This document shows positions 32,753 through 44,800 of a stretch of 64,000 bases of DNA, in pieces. The stretch covers positions 24,152 through 88,151 of the forward strand of contig JASANG010002718.1 in the NCBI GenBank assembly GCA_030248215.1. Direction: 5' to 3'. The notes under the pieces were generated by a model, which searched no databases, was not told the DNA's origin, and saw only the letters and a list, made by a program, of their open reading frames with translations. A program made the position numbers and the translations under genes. Numbering within the stretch: the stretch's first letter is position 1; each line of letters starts with the position of its first letter. This stretch comes from Enoplolaimus lenunculus. Taxonomy: Eukaryota > Nematoda > Enoplea > Enoplida > Thoracostomopsidae.

Positions 32753-33265
32753 GGCCCATGTAAAGAGCAGGGGCGAAACGTTTTTCTGTAGGACTAAAAA
32801 ACAGTAAGCTTAAGCTTTAGACTAAGTTTTTTGGTTGGCTTAGGCTTTCTTAGATGTTCAGGCCCATGTAAAGAGCAGGGGCGAAACGTTTTTCTGTAGG
32901 ACTAAAAAACAGTAAGCTTAAGCTTTAGACTAAGTTTTTTGGTTGGCTTAGGCTTTCTTAGATGTTCAGGCCCATGTAAAGAACAGGGGCGGAACGTTTT
33001 TCTGTAGGACTAAAAAACAGAAACTTAAGCTTTAGACTAAGTTTTTTGGTTGGCTTAGGCTTTCTTAGATGTTCAGGCCCATGTAAAGAACAGGGGCGGA
33101 ACGTTTTTCTGTAGGACTAAAAACAGTAAGCTTAAGCTTCAGACTAAGTTTTTTGCTTGGCTTAGGCTTAGCCTTAGGAATATGCTCATTCTTAGGCTTA
33201 GGCTTTCGGCTTAGGCTTAGAAATATGCTTGTAATACTGTTCCGCCCCAGTTCTTTACATTGGCC
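32753..33265. mobile_element. TTAGGC MITE type A with its left junction tandemly duplicated
   Basis: The full element is 33076-33265 with 8-bp flanks GATGTTCA on both sides. To its left are three further copies of a 107-108-bp unit (starting 32753, 32861, 32969), each made of the MITE's left 95 bp joined to host bases TTAGATGTTCA. The duplication unit therefore spans the insertion junction. Confidence 0.92.
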
Positions 33266-33289
33266 GATGTTCAGATAGCAGTTTACTAA

Positions 33290-33446
33290 CCATGTCATAG
33301 TTCTATTTTTAGCGCCGTCTCGGTTTCTAGTAAAACTACAAAACCGAGATTTTGGACTATATTTTTTGCTTAGACATAAGCTTACACTTGTTTCTACGCT
33401 TAGGCTTAGGCTTAATCTACAGGTTACGGCCCTTAAAAGTAACAAC
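33290..33446. mobile_element. TTAGGC MITE type C, decayed
   Basis: CGCCGTCTCGGTTTCTAGTA and AGGTTACGGCCCTTAAAAGT mark the two sides. From 33450 to 33950 there is nothing recognised. Confidence 0.6.
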
Positions 33447-33953
33447 AGCACAATGTTTATTTCACCTACACAGTGCAATCATTTCTACTGTTCGTCAAAA
33501 ATCAATTCTTTAAAACATACAGTAGACACAACTTAATTAATTGCACAATTTATACGTCTGTAAACTCAGCACATGAACTATACACAAACACATCGGGTGG
33601 TCTCGGACAGAACGAGATATATTTTCAGGAACGTGAAACTTAGAAAAAATAGCGATAATAACAGTTTAGTCTAAATACAGCGAGAAAAAATATTTATTTA
33701 CAAAAAATACACATTTTCAAACTGCAAAAACACAGTATTTTTGTGGTCGACCTATACAGTTGATGATGTGTTTCATAAAAAGAAATGCTGTTCAGCATTT
33801 TAAGGATTTTTAAATTTTCAAATTATTATTATTTTAATAGTACAATTATCTGAAATTAGAATTCTTTAATTGTGAACGTTCCGCGAATAACGTATTTAGT
33901 TGGTTTTAGTTGGAGATTACTGTTCGGATTTTCGTTTCGTGTATTAATGTTTT

Positions 33954-34318
33954 GGCCACATGTTACTTTTAGGGGCATAACAGTAGAAAAATCGTGTTTC
34001 TAAGCCTAAATTTTAAGCCTAAGCGTTGCAAAAATGTGTTCCTAAGCCTAAGCCTAAGTGTAAGCAAAAAATGTAATCTAGAATCTAAAAAGCCCACTTC
34101 CTTCTTTCGTCTATGGAAATGTCGGTTCGTTCAGCGGCGGAACTTTTTTCTGTGGGCCTGCAATAGAGTAAGCTTAAACATTAAATTAATCTTTTGCTTA
34201 GGCTTAGGCGTATGCTTAGGCATATGTATAAACTCATTTTTTACGTTTGGTTTTTACAGGCTTAGGCTTAGGCATTGGAAAATGCTTATACTACTATTAC
34301 GGTCTTTTCCTGACCCAT
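33954..34318. mobile_element. Joined type C and type A TTAGGC MITE pieces
   Basis: GGCCACATGTTACTTTTAGG begins a type C left half; near 34125 it changes to a type A-like piece (GCGGCGGAACTTTTTTCTGT) ending TACTATTACGGTCTTTTCC. Possibly a recombinant. Confidence 0.65.
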
Positions 34319-34416
34319 ACAAACAATTAATAATAGCTGGGACTGAATAATAATAGCTGGAACTGAACTATTTTAATAATTTTCAATCTAATATTGCATA
34401 ACGTTTATAAAAATTT

Positions 34417-34594
34417 TGGCCCATGTTGCTTTTAGGGACGTCCAGGTTTCTAGTGAATCTGCAAAAGAGTAGGTTTAATTCTAGATTACATTTTGTTGCT
34501 TAGGCTTAAAAGCATTAGGCTTAGGCTTACGACTAGGAACACACTTTTGCAACGCTTAAGCTTAGGCACACTTAGGAATACGCTTAGATTGGCC
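34417..34594. mobile_element. TTAGGC MITE type C
   Basis: GGCCCATGTTGCTTTTAGGG to ACGCTTAGATTGGCC, shortened near the right end. Confidence 0.8.
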
Positions 34595-34819
34595 AAATTT
34601 TCGAACGAAGTTTCTTATGTTATAAACTGAAATTGTTCCTAAAAACCCTGAACAAAAATACTAAATAGAGATGACCATCGCAAATTAAATGCGTTTCGGC
34701 TTCAACTCAAAATATGTCACACAAATGTAGTGCCAAAATAGACTTAGAGTTGCGCGATATTTCCCACGGCCGGAAGTCGCCGAAAGTCGCTATGCTAACC
34801 AAAATATACGCAAAATCTA

Positions 34820-35078
34820 CACTGTAATATAATTTTAGTGAGTTGATTTCAATTCAGAATGAGTTGAATCACTCAGTCTCAGTTAGGACTATCAGAACTC
34901 AGAATTTTAAGCAGATTCATATCACTCTGAGTTAATTAATAGTCAACTCACCTAGAGTCAACTCAACTCAGAGTGAGAATCAATTCGGCTCAGAGTGAGC
35001 TAAAGTGTACTGTTATTAACTCAGAATTAACCCACTCGCTTGCTGAATTGATTAATCAACTCATTGGAATTTACAGTG
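34820..35078. mobile_element. CACTGTAAATT foldback MITE with TA flanks
   Basis: TA, CACTGTAATATAATTTTAGT; TTGGAATTTACAGTG, TA. Foldback body as at 20567. Confidence 0.85.
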
Positions 35079-35348
35079 TAGCGTGCGGCGGTGTTCTGTG
35101 GCATCCGGCATCCCGCGACGACTATAGCTTAAGCCTCAATGTGTCTCTATTTGTATAACAAACAAAAACATGAAAGTAACGTTAAAATATTAAGTTTCAG
35201 ATCGAACTTTAAAAAATAATACTAAATTTTCGTCGTAACTTTTTATATACGAGAAATTTTAAATTCAACAAAGTCAAAAACGAGTTTATCCTATGAGAAA
35301 AATGCACACAAAAATTGTTGTAATGATGTTAACCGGATAATTGTCTGG

Positions 35349-35842
35349 GGCCAATGTATAGAACACCACTAAGTACCACTGTAAAATTGTGAGTTGAAGC
35401 AACTCAATCTGAGTTAACTGATCAAGTCTCCCGGAATCAAATTCAACTGAGACTGAAAATCAACTCAACTCACAGTTAGTTAATGCTTGTTGTTATTAAC
35501 TCAGAAATAATTAACTCGCTAGCTGAGTTCATTATTCAACTCATTGAAATTTACAGTCATATAAGCATATTCTTAAGCTTAAGTCTAAGCGTATACTGCA
35601 AACAATGGTGAGTGAAATTGACTCCCTCCGAAATAGGCTCTACGGGACTACACAAATTGAGTCAAATTGGACTCCACCACAGTCAAACGTGCGACGTAGT
35701 GAGTCGAATTTGACTCAGTTTGTGTAGTCCCGTAGAACCTATTTCGGAGAGAGTTAATTTGACTCACTATTTTTTGCTGTGTAAGGATAAACCTATATTG
35801 CTGTGTTGCAGTCCTGTGCGCAAAGAGTACGCCCCTGACATG
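35349..35842. mobile_element. Composite: TTAGGC MITE pieces holding two foldback MITEs
   Basis: GGCCAATGTATAGAAC starts a type B end. A CACTGTAAA foldback copy (about 35379-35565) and a CTGCAAACAATGG foldback copy (about 35597-35780) interrupt it; ATAAGCATATTCTTAAGC lies between and GTACGCCCCTGACATGGG closes it. Confidence 0.65.
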
Positions 35843-35868
35843 GGTTCTTGTTCGCGTACACGTTTTTT

Positions 35869-36075
35869 GGCCAATGTAAAAAACAGGGGTGGAACAGTAT
35901 TATAGCTTATTCCTAAGCCTAAGCCTAAGCCTAAGCCTAAGTGTAATTCTAAGCGTAAGAATGAGTTTATTCCTAAGTCTAAGCCTAAGCCAAGCAAACA
36001 AATTAGTCTAAAGCTTAAGCTTACTCTTTTCTAGTCCTACATAAAAACGTTCCGCCCCTGATCTTTACATGGGCC
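35869..36075. mobile_element. TTAGGC MITE type A
   Basis: GGCCAATGTAAAAAACAGGG to GATCTTTACATGGGCC. Flanks CGTTTTTT and CGTTTTTA match 7 of 8. Confidence 0.92.
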
Positions 36076-36434
36076 CGTTTTTATAATATTTACCTATCAG
36101 AATTTACGCTATCTAATATGTTCAGCCTATAATTGCACACTTTTTGGTAATCACTGAAGGTTCTAAAACTATGGACACTGTGAAACATTTTGATTTCAAA
36201 TCGAATTAACAGAATCCAACTGTAAACATTGAAATTTCAAATGCATTCGCTATTACTTCTTTAAAATTTCAAAAAATATAATTTCGAAACATCACAACTT
36301 GCATAAATCATATTTTGCCTTAAAATACGGAATTGCTGCAACGTCTCCCATGCCAAATCCTACCTTTAGATTCTGAAGTAACGTGAAATACGTTTTTATG
36401 CTGAAGTATTGTTGGATTCTCGCTCGCTTTGCAC

Positions 36435-36672
36435 ACAAAAAAGTATTTCTGAGTTTATTCAGAAAAGTATTTTCTGTGGCATATCTGAAAAGTTTTTCTG
36501 ATATTTAAGATAATTTTTCTAAAAATAAGTGGAAAACGTTTATTTTCAGACTTTATTTCAAAACTTTTTGAAAACTTTTTTGTTTTAACAGAAATACTTC
36601 TCAAGTGCACCTTGCTAATTATATTTTTTTAATGTAAGAAACTTTTTCTTAAATATCAGAAATATTATTTTG
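36435..36672. repeat. AAGTATTTCTGA-type MITE
   Basis: ACACAAAAAAGTATTTCTGA to TCAGAAATATTATTTTGAGT. A reverse-orientation relative is at 52846-53094. Confidence 0.7.
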
Positions 36673-36757
36673 AGTGCGCTTGCTCACGTGTTTCTTACTA
36701 TCATTTCACGTGCGACCTTAACTGTCAAAAATTTTATGACCGAAATTTGCCAATTAT

Positions 36758-36957
36758 GGCCCATGTCAAGATCAGCAGAAGAGAGTTTTTGTGTGGGACT
36801 AGAATAGAGTAAGCTTAAGCTTTAGACTAATTGTTTGCATGGCTTAGGCTTAGGCTTAGGCTTAGGCTTAAGAATATGCTCATTCTTACTCTTAGGCCTA
36901 AGCTTAAACTTAGGAATATGCTTATAATACTGTTCCGCCCCTGTTCAATACATTGGC
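36758..36957. mobile_element. TTAGGC MITE type A
   Basis: GGCCCATGTCAAGATCAGCA to CCCCTGTTCAATACATTGGC, five TTAGGC hexamers in the first block. 36960-37390 has nothing else. Confidence 0.88.
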
Positions 36958-37394
36958 TCTTATTACAAGAGCGCCGTTCTGTCTCTAATTTATACAGTCC
37001 AGCGAAACGTGTGTAATCTGTAATTTATCGACACGGTTCATACACGGACTACCATGCTTAGACGCGTAGACCTCTAATAGCAACATGCAAATTTATATGT
37101 GGTTTCAATGATAAAAATAAACCCAAACTGTCTTTCAAAATAATCAAAAGAACAGTAGTTGAACGGAACGCCAAGATTTAGCAATCCCTATCTTCAATGG
37201 GGGCACCGCGTTACTTTTAGGAACCTACAAACAGCGATTTAGTCATTCTGTTAGAGTCATTAAGTCAAATTTAAATTATTTTAGTATAAATTTCGATATT
37301 CTAAATACATTAAATCTGCATTGTTGAACGTAAACTTTTTGAAACAACATGGATCCAGTGTATTTTTTTTCAAAATGCGCTGATGTTCCGGATT

Positions 37395-37442
37395 GCAGTC
37401 ATGCGGAAAAACGTTCGGCCTCTGATCTTTTACATGGGTCAA
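37395..37442. mobile_element. TTAGGC MITE end fragment
   Basis: GGAAAAACGTTCGGCCTCTG then ATCTTTTACATGGG; an isolated right end. Confidence 0.6.
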
Positions 37443-37495
37443 ATATTGTTTATTTTACATCAAAAACAACAAGTACAATATTAAGCTGCTATTTA

Positions 37496-37938
37496 TGCGG
37501 GATTCAAGTTATAACCGAGGCAGGCGGGTCACGGGTTGTCTCATGTTGATTCGACGTCAACGTTGCTGTTAATGTTTTAAATACAAAATACACGTTTGTA
37601 AAACGTTTCCTTCACAATATTGCTTACAACCACAGCTTCATAATTCAAAAATTCAAATTTCACATTCTAGTATTATATGTTATTTAACAGGACAATTTGG
37701 TCATGTTACCTCAAGTATGCATACATTTGAAAATATATCATCTGATATTCGCAGAAATACCTCGAATATCATACGATATAGAAGAACAAAAAGTGACCTA
37801 CAGATGATAAAACGGTAGACAAATACTTTTTGAACATAATCTGACGTCTGGGGTGTATAAGCAGACAAAGCGTTACCCAATAGTTTAATACGGACAAAAC
37901 ATGTCCCAAGCTGCTCCGGTTATAACGTGAACCCCGCA
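37496..37938. mobile_element. TGCGGGG MITE with TTA duplication
   Basis: TGCGGGATTCAAGTTATAAC to GTTATAACGTGAACCCCGCA, flanked by TTA on both sides. 443 bp; the body differs from the 514-bp type and contains ATATCATACGATATAG palindromes. Confidence 0.9.
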
Positions 37939-38339
37939 TTATGTTTGATAGACGACGTATTAACATAAGCTATCGCTGAGTATTAAGTTTTTCTTAAACA
38001 TTTGTTCTCTATCTGGCTGAGGGAAATTTGATTGAATTCAAAAGTTTAACCCCCCTCCCAAAATTACTGCTTATTGGCATTGTCACTATTAAGCACTGTA
38101 GGCTTAACTTAACTTTTGTGGGTGAACCGTTTTTCTAGAAATAACTAAGATTCGCTGAAATATTTTTAGGCAAAAAATTATAGGCTAAGGATATTTAGGG
38201 ACTTTACATTTTAAAATAAAAAAGTATCGGTGTGGGTATTTCCGTAGAGTTCGATTTCAAACATTTTTTATATTAATTCTTCATGCAATTTTATTGAAAC
38301 TGAATTTTAGTAATTAGCTAAGGGTGTCACTATGCGTTT

Positions 38340-38485
38340 GCGAAGCGTTGCAAAAATTTGTTCTTAAGTCTAAGCCTAAGCCTATAACCCTAAGCCTAAG
38401 CAAAAAATGTAATCTATAATCTAAACCTACTGTTTTCTTATATAGACCCACCATAAACCAGAACGCCTCTTAAAGTAACATGGGC
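38340..38485. mobile_element. TTAGGC MITE type C, left truncated
   Basis: AGCGTTGCAAAAATTTG, AGCCTAAGC words, right end CTCTTAAAGTAACATGGGCC. Confidence 0.75.
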
Positions 38486-38652
38486 CGAAGATTTGATAAC
38501 CTATAACGACAAAGCGTAAAATGTTGTCGAATGCTTATAAACGCAACAGATTTTTTGAACTTTGAACAAATAACCAAACTTATTGTTTAAAATTAATTTC
38601 AAAATTATAACAGTGAAATCTTGAAATATTGAGACATTTTTTGCCGACTTTG

Positions 38653-38664
38653 TTTATTTTTATT
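38653..38664 (-). promoter_or_regulatory. SK gene polyadenylation signals
   Basis: Two AATAAA hexamers on the minus strand about 51-62 nt past the stop codon at 38715, well placed for a short 3' UTR. Confidence 0.6.
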
Positions 38665-38714
38665 TAAATTTTTTCATTTTTCATTCAGCGAATAGCATAA
38701 AAATTTAGGATAAA

Positions 38715-38828
38715 TTAAAAATTGGCACCGATTCGATCAACTTTATCTGTTAGCAGTTGCATAGTCGCCAACAGGTTTTGTTGTCCTTTTTGTAAATCGT
38801 ATATTCGGGATTGAAGATCAGTTTGAAC
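38715..38828 (-). CDS. KCNN-like: SK exon 9: C-terminal coiled coil
   Basis: Acceptor [45 protein letters not shown], stop TAA. Heptad-like Leu/Ile spacing, as in the SK C-terminal tail. Confidence 0.85.
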   Translation of the reverse strand, partial: VQTDLQSRIYDLQKGQQNLLATMQLLTDKVDRIGANF

Positions 38829-41800
38829 CTAAAATCATTTCAATCCAACATTGAACGGTTCATTGAGATTTCAAAACACCCACAGTGTAAATTTCAGTGA
38901 GTTGATTTTAACTCAGAATGAGTTGAGTCACTCAGTCTGAGTTAGGACTATCAGAACTCAGAATTTTGAGTTGATTCAATTTATTCTGAGTTAATTAACC
39001 AACTCACAGAGAGTCAACTCAACTCATAGTGAGAATCAACTCTATTCAGTGTGAGTTAATGTTTACTGATATTAATTCAGAAATACTCAACTCGCTAGCT
39101 GAATTGATTAATCAACTCATTGAAATTTACAGTGCAGAAGCGGTGTAATCAAAGGTTTTAGGATGGTCATTAGACAAGAGTATGCAAACTTACAAATGTA
39201 CCAGCGCATGTTGCGTCTTGGCCTAATCTCCACATTTAGAAGGTGGGGGGGGGGGTAAGTTAAATATCACTGAACTCTAAGCTGATTGTTTATTTTAAAA
39301 ATAAAATGTTCTTATTTCTAGCAGTTACAAATAACTCGTTTTCGCTGTTTACTGGAAAATCATATTTTCATATATGGAAGCTGTGTATGGACAAAAAACC
39401 CAATGTATAGAACAGAGCCGTAACAGTAATATTAGCAGTATTGTTAAACATTACGCAAAAATTAGTGTAAAGTTTAAGCTTACTCTATTACAGTGCCACA
39501 GACAAACGTTCCACCCCTGATCTTTGCATGGGAAACAGAACGGAACGCGAGCTGAATACAGTTTTCTACACAGAATGTGTCCAGTTAGGTACTTGTTGAC
39601 TTATCCGCCACAGTGTTTATATTACAGTTGTATCACAAGCCTAAGCTTAGACATAAAGCTCAGTGTTTATATATAGGCTTAGGCTTAAGATTTGGCTCAC
39701 TGATCGTTTATGTCGGCGGAACTTTTTGCGGGAGAACATAACAACTACACCCAGTGGTATGGTCTTTTTTACCTAATCATTGTATCATTTAAATTGAAAC
39801 TTACCCGATTAATATCGACAAGTCTGTTGCTTTGTTCAGTCAGCTTGCGTTGCTCCCATTTTACTCGTCGAAATCTGTAAATCATACCCTTTAAGCTCTA
39901 TTCATACATGTAAAGTTTTGCCAGCGAGAACTTGCAACTGCTACTTGACATGTGTCGCATTTTTTGAAAACTATTTCTGGTGGGACATGAGGACTTTGAT
40001 CGTCTAGAAAATTTGCAACCTTGCTTGTAACTCACTGAAAATGGTTGTATGAGTATTCTGAAATATTTTTAATCCCCCCTACCAAGATCAGCTTGGTACG
40101 GGCCCGGTTGGAAATCACGTTAATGTGCAGTTAGGGATGCAGAAACTTCCGACACTGGGGGCGACTAATATATAATAGACACGAAATTCCACATACAATT
40201 TTAGAACTAATTCAGTATCACATATTGGGTTTTTATCCTTGTTGGGGGAAGTGATAAATTTTACTATAAATTTTTGGCTTTGATCTCTGTTGAAAGGACG
40301 ACGGCCTATGTGACCCCTTGAATCATTCATAGTGTTATGCATCATAAATACGCATAAAAGTAACGCCTGTGGATCGAGCCGTAGTGACTTACTCATGCAA
40401 ACATTGCGCCAATGACTCGAGCCGGAGTGACTTACTCATGAAAACATTGCGGCTATAACTCGAGCCTGAGTAACCTGCTCATGAAAACGTTGCACCTTTT
40501 ACTCGAGCCGGAGTGACTTACTCATGAAAACATTGCGGCTATAACTCGAGCCTGAGTAACGTGCTCATGAAAACGTTGCGCCTATTACTCGAGCCGGAGT
40601 GACTTACTCATGAAAACATTGCGGCTATAACTCGAGCCTGAATAACCTGCTCATGAAAACGTTGCGCCTATTACTCGAGCCGGAGTGACTTACTCATGAA
40701 AACATTGCGGCTATAACTCGAGCCTGAGTAACCTGCTCATGAAAACGTTGCGCCTATTACTCGAGCCGGAGTGACTTACTCATGAAAACATTGCGGCTAT
40801 AACTCGAGCCTGAGTAACCTGCTCATGAAAACGTTGCGCCTATTACTCGAGCCGGAGTGACTTACTCATGAAAACATTGCGGCTATAACTCGAGCCTGAG
40901 TAACGTGCTCATGAAAACGTTGCGCCTATTACTCGAGCCGGAGTGACTTACTCATGAAAACATTGCGGCTATAACTCGAGCCTGAGTAACCTGCTCATGA
41001 AAACGTTGCGCCTATGACTCGAGCCGGAGTGACTTACTCATGAATCGCTGCTAGAAATCGTCGCTGATGGACACGAAGCATTAAATCGTCGGCAACTTTA
41101 AGGCGATATTTGTAAATGTACCAAGTTTGTTGTAGGACGGTTGCAGCGGCATTGTTGCGCTAAAGACAGCATATCAAATAAGTTGAAACCAAGCGTTTGA
41201 TTCCGGCTCTGGCATTTTGTTTCACTTTGAAAAATTGAAATATTGGCGGGAAAATTTAAATTTTGGTAGGAAAATTTAAGCTTTGGGGGAAATTCAAATT
41301 TTGTCGGAAAAAATTTAAATTTTAGCGAGAAATTCAAATTTCTGCGGGGAAATTTAAATTTTGGTGGAAATTCAAATTTTGTCGGAAAAAATTTAAATTT
41401 TAGCGAGAAATTCAAATTTCTGCGGGGAAATTTAAATTTTGGTGGAAATTCAAATTTTGGCTTGAAATTCAAATTTTGGCGCGAGAAAAACATTGTGCCT
41501 AAATACTTTGCCATCTTTGGTACGTGTCCTAAGAATAACTTACAAAAACATCTAAATAACGCGGTAAATTAATTATCTAGTTTAACGCTTTCCTGCGACA
41601 ACTTTTAGACTGTAACGATATAGTTCGACAGTTCTTGCAACTTTACATTTAATATTAACATAATGCGCACACTGAATACAAAATGTTTGGTGATGCAATA
41701 AACTCTATACGGACATTTTTTATTTAGAGGCAAAGTTTCCGCACACAGTTTAGCAAAAACATTATAACCAGCTTTGTTAAAACAGTATAGGGGAATAATG

Positions 41801-44800
41801 GATGAGCGGAGTGCACGTACGATAACGCGTGTGTGTGTGGCATAAAGCCTAATTTCAAATTTAGTAAAACTGTCTAACTTTTAATAAATAATTTCTTTAA
41901 ACCTAAATTTCAAATTTAGTATAAATGTGTGACTTCATATAACAAATACTTTAAACCTGAATTTCAAATTCAGTAAAAATGTCTGACTTCAGATAAAAAT
42001 TACTTTAAACCTAAAATTCAAATTTAGTAAAAGTATCTGACTTATAAGGTCAAAAATTTTATTTGAAACCTAATTTCAAATTTATGACTTTATGCGGGGC
42101 TTAAGTTACTGGAGCAGTCCGGAACAAGTTTTGTAAAAGTGTTTTGAATAGTGAATTTGCTCTTTTTTTCTGTCTGTTGCGGAAATTTTGTCTTAATATA
42201 TTCCTAAGTACAAATAATTCAAACTTCAAACTTGGGTATCATATGATACTCTACTGGACTTTCAGGACAGATGAACACAACCTTGCAGAAATTTTCAAAC
42301 TTGTCATATGATATTGGCGGACAATATTTCGAATATCATATGATATTGCAGTACAAACAGTATATTTCACATCAGACTAGCAGACAGTTCAAGTTTTTAG
42401 AATTTGATAGCGGATCTACGTGCAGACAACATGTTACCCGTTATTGTAATAGGGACAAAACATGTTCCTGGTTGCTCGAGTTTAGCATGACCCCGCATTA
42501 GAAACAAATTACTTTAACCTTAAATTTCAAATTCAGTAAAAATGTCTGACTTCAGATGAAAAAATTACTTTGAACCTAAATTTCAAATTTAGTAAAAATG
42601 TCTGACTTCTGATAAAATGTTACTTTAAACCTAAATTTCAAATTCAGTAAAAATGTCTCACTTCCGATAAAAAACTACTTTAAACCTAAATTTCGAATTT
42701 CGTAAAAATATTTGAATTCAGATAACATAAAAAAATTCTATTTTAAACCGAATTTAGTATTTAGAAAAAATTCTTACCTTTGCAGTCAGTTTAGTATCGG
42801 CCATAAACGCATTGACGTGTTTTTCTGCTTTTGTCAACTCCAACATTCGACTCACGATTGCGACCAGTGCTGATGCAATCCCAATACCCTGAAATTAAAA
42901 AATCACAATTGTTTCTAATTATACGGCGATCACAATTGGGTTATAGGAATCAATATTCGCTTATTAAAACAAATGGTGACTGAATTTTGCAAAAAAAGAG
43001 TAATTGTTACATTCAAATTTCGGAAAATGGTGTTATTTTTCAATCACTGACCGCGACTTAAAATGGACGATGCATTACAATAAAATCACAAATTGATACC
43101 ACATTTGAATTCCTTGGTTTGTGGTATTCAAAGATACAAAACATATCAGTAACCGCCTAGTGTTACATCTGAAACTGAAAGCTATTTCAATCTATAGAAA
43201 CTTCATCAATGAAACAGGAAAATTTTCCTACATACACACGGACTACATTTTGGTTTGCCCCGCTAACATATTTCAAGCATCCACCCCCAGAAAATTTTCA
43301 ACATTGCTTGTAAGCAGGCCGTAGCCAGCTCATCTTGTCAGGGGGGCTAAAAACTTTTCATGAGGGGCATTCAAAGGTTTTCTATGAGTTACAAGCAAGT
43401 TTCAATACTTTCAACGGGGGTTTAAATTTTTTCAGGAAGGCCGATCCCTCCTGGTCCCTTGGTTACAGACCCGGTTGTAACTCATCGAAAACCATTGTAT
43501 TCCCGTTGAAAAATTTTCAGCCCCTTCCAGCAAGGTACGCTGGCTATAAGCCTAACATCCATAAGCAACTTATAAAACTAAAGCGAACAACCATCTAAAC
43601 ACGACTTCGCTGCGAGAACAATTCGCAAGAAATTGCAATTATTGCACAAAATGCAACAATTTCATACCACAATTCCGGTCGATATAGTGAGCATGCGTCC
43701 GCAATACGTATGCGGTACAATATCTCCATATCCGATTGACAAAAACGTAATTACAATCAGCCAAAGTGAGTTTAGAATTGATGCCGTTGGAACAAATTCA
43801 TCTCGTTTGTTGTTGTTGTTATTATTATTATTATTCAGTGTTGTTCCATTGACTATCACGGCAACAACATCGTTTGTGTTATTATTTAAGTGAGACTGAG
43901 GTGATGCGTATCTAAAACAGTCAACAAAACCTGGCGCCTGTACCATGGTTCCAAACGGTGTCTAGCAGGGTTCCAACGGAATTTCGATTTCGGCTAAAAT
44001 TCCAACTAAAATTTGCATTCCGATTCCCACTGAGTGCTATTCCTACGCCGGAATTCGTATTTTTCGGTGATGAGTTTGTATTGAAATATTGGTAAAACGC
44101 TAGATTTCCAAGGCATAATTACGGATAACTCTGAGAATTGGCAGGATTCTGTTAATTGTTTCGATACAAACTATTATTACTGAAAATGTAAACAATTATA
44201 ATATTCATACTGGCGTATGGCGACAAAAGCAATACACATACTTTTAATAGTGTTACTAAAACTTGAATTCGGATTCCGGTTCCGACAAAAAATTCATTCT
44301 GCTTCCGACAAAATCTAGTTCCGGTTGGAACCCTGGTGTCCAGCGTTTTCTGATAAAAGCACCTCGATGCTGACAGCATTTGCTGTGGTATCAAATGGTG
44401 AATTTGTTCATTAGACGGCTAATGTTAATATTTTGACGAGTGTAACCGTTGTAAAAGCAAAGTTCTAAGCCTGTCCCGTGGAAAAACGGTGCACCCGGAC
44501 CATAAGGTAACAAACCCAAAACGAGGTTATTAAACAATTTTAACACACTAAAATGACAACGACCTTGTTTTAACTGTACAATCACTATTTTCTCTCTTCG
44601 CCCCAAAATCACCCAAAACCTGTATCGTAGGATAGCTACATCCCGTAATCTGAATAATCTGCGTAGGCGCGGACACCCGTCAAAAAAGTAACATGAGCCA
44701 ATTATATAACACTTGTATACCAAACATTACTAATTAACTGTTTGGGTTTTGTTTTACACAACGTAGGTTTACGGCAAAGGTGAAACCGGAATTCCGTATC

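Noticed and set aside
36356-36395. Nine-base microexon between TTCAG and GTAGGA on the minus strand as a 5' exon of the MAM-like gene
   Set aside because: Splice-like motifs alone are too weak, and no coding resemblance can be tested in three codons.
40376-41040. CRISPR-like array
   Set aside because: Both monomers are repeated without unique spacers, in a eukaryotic intron; it is a satellite.
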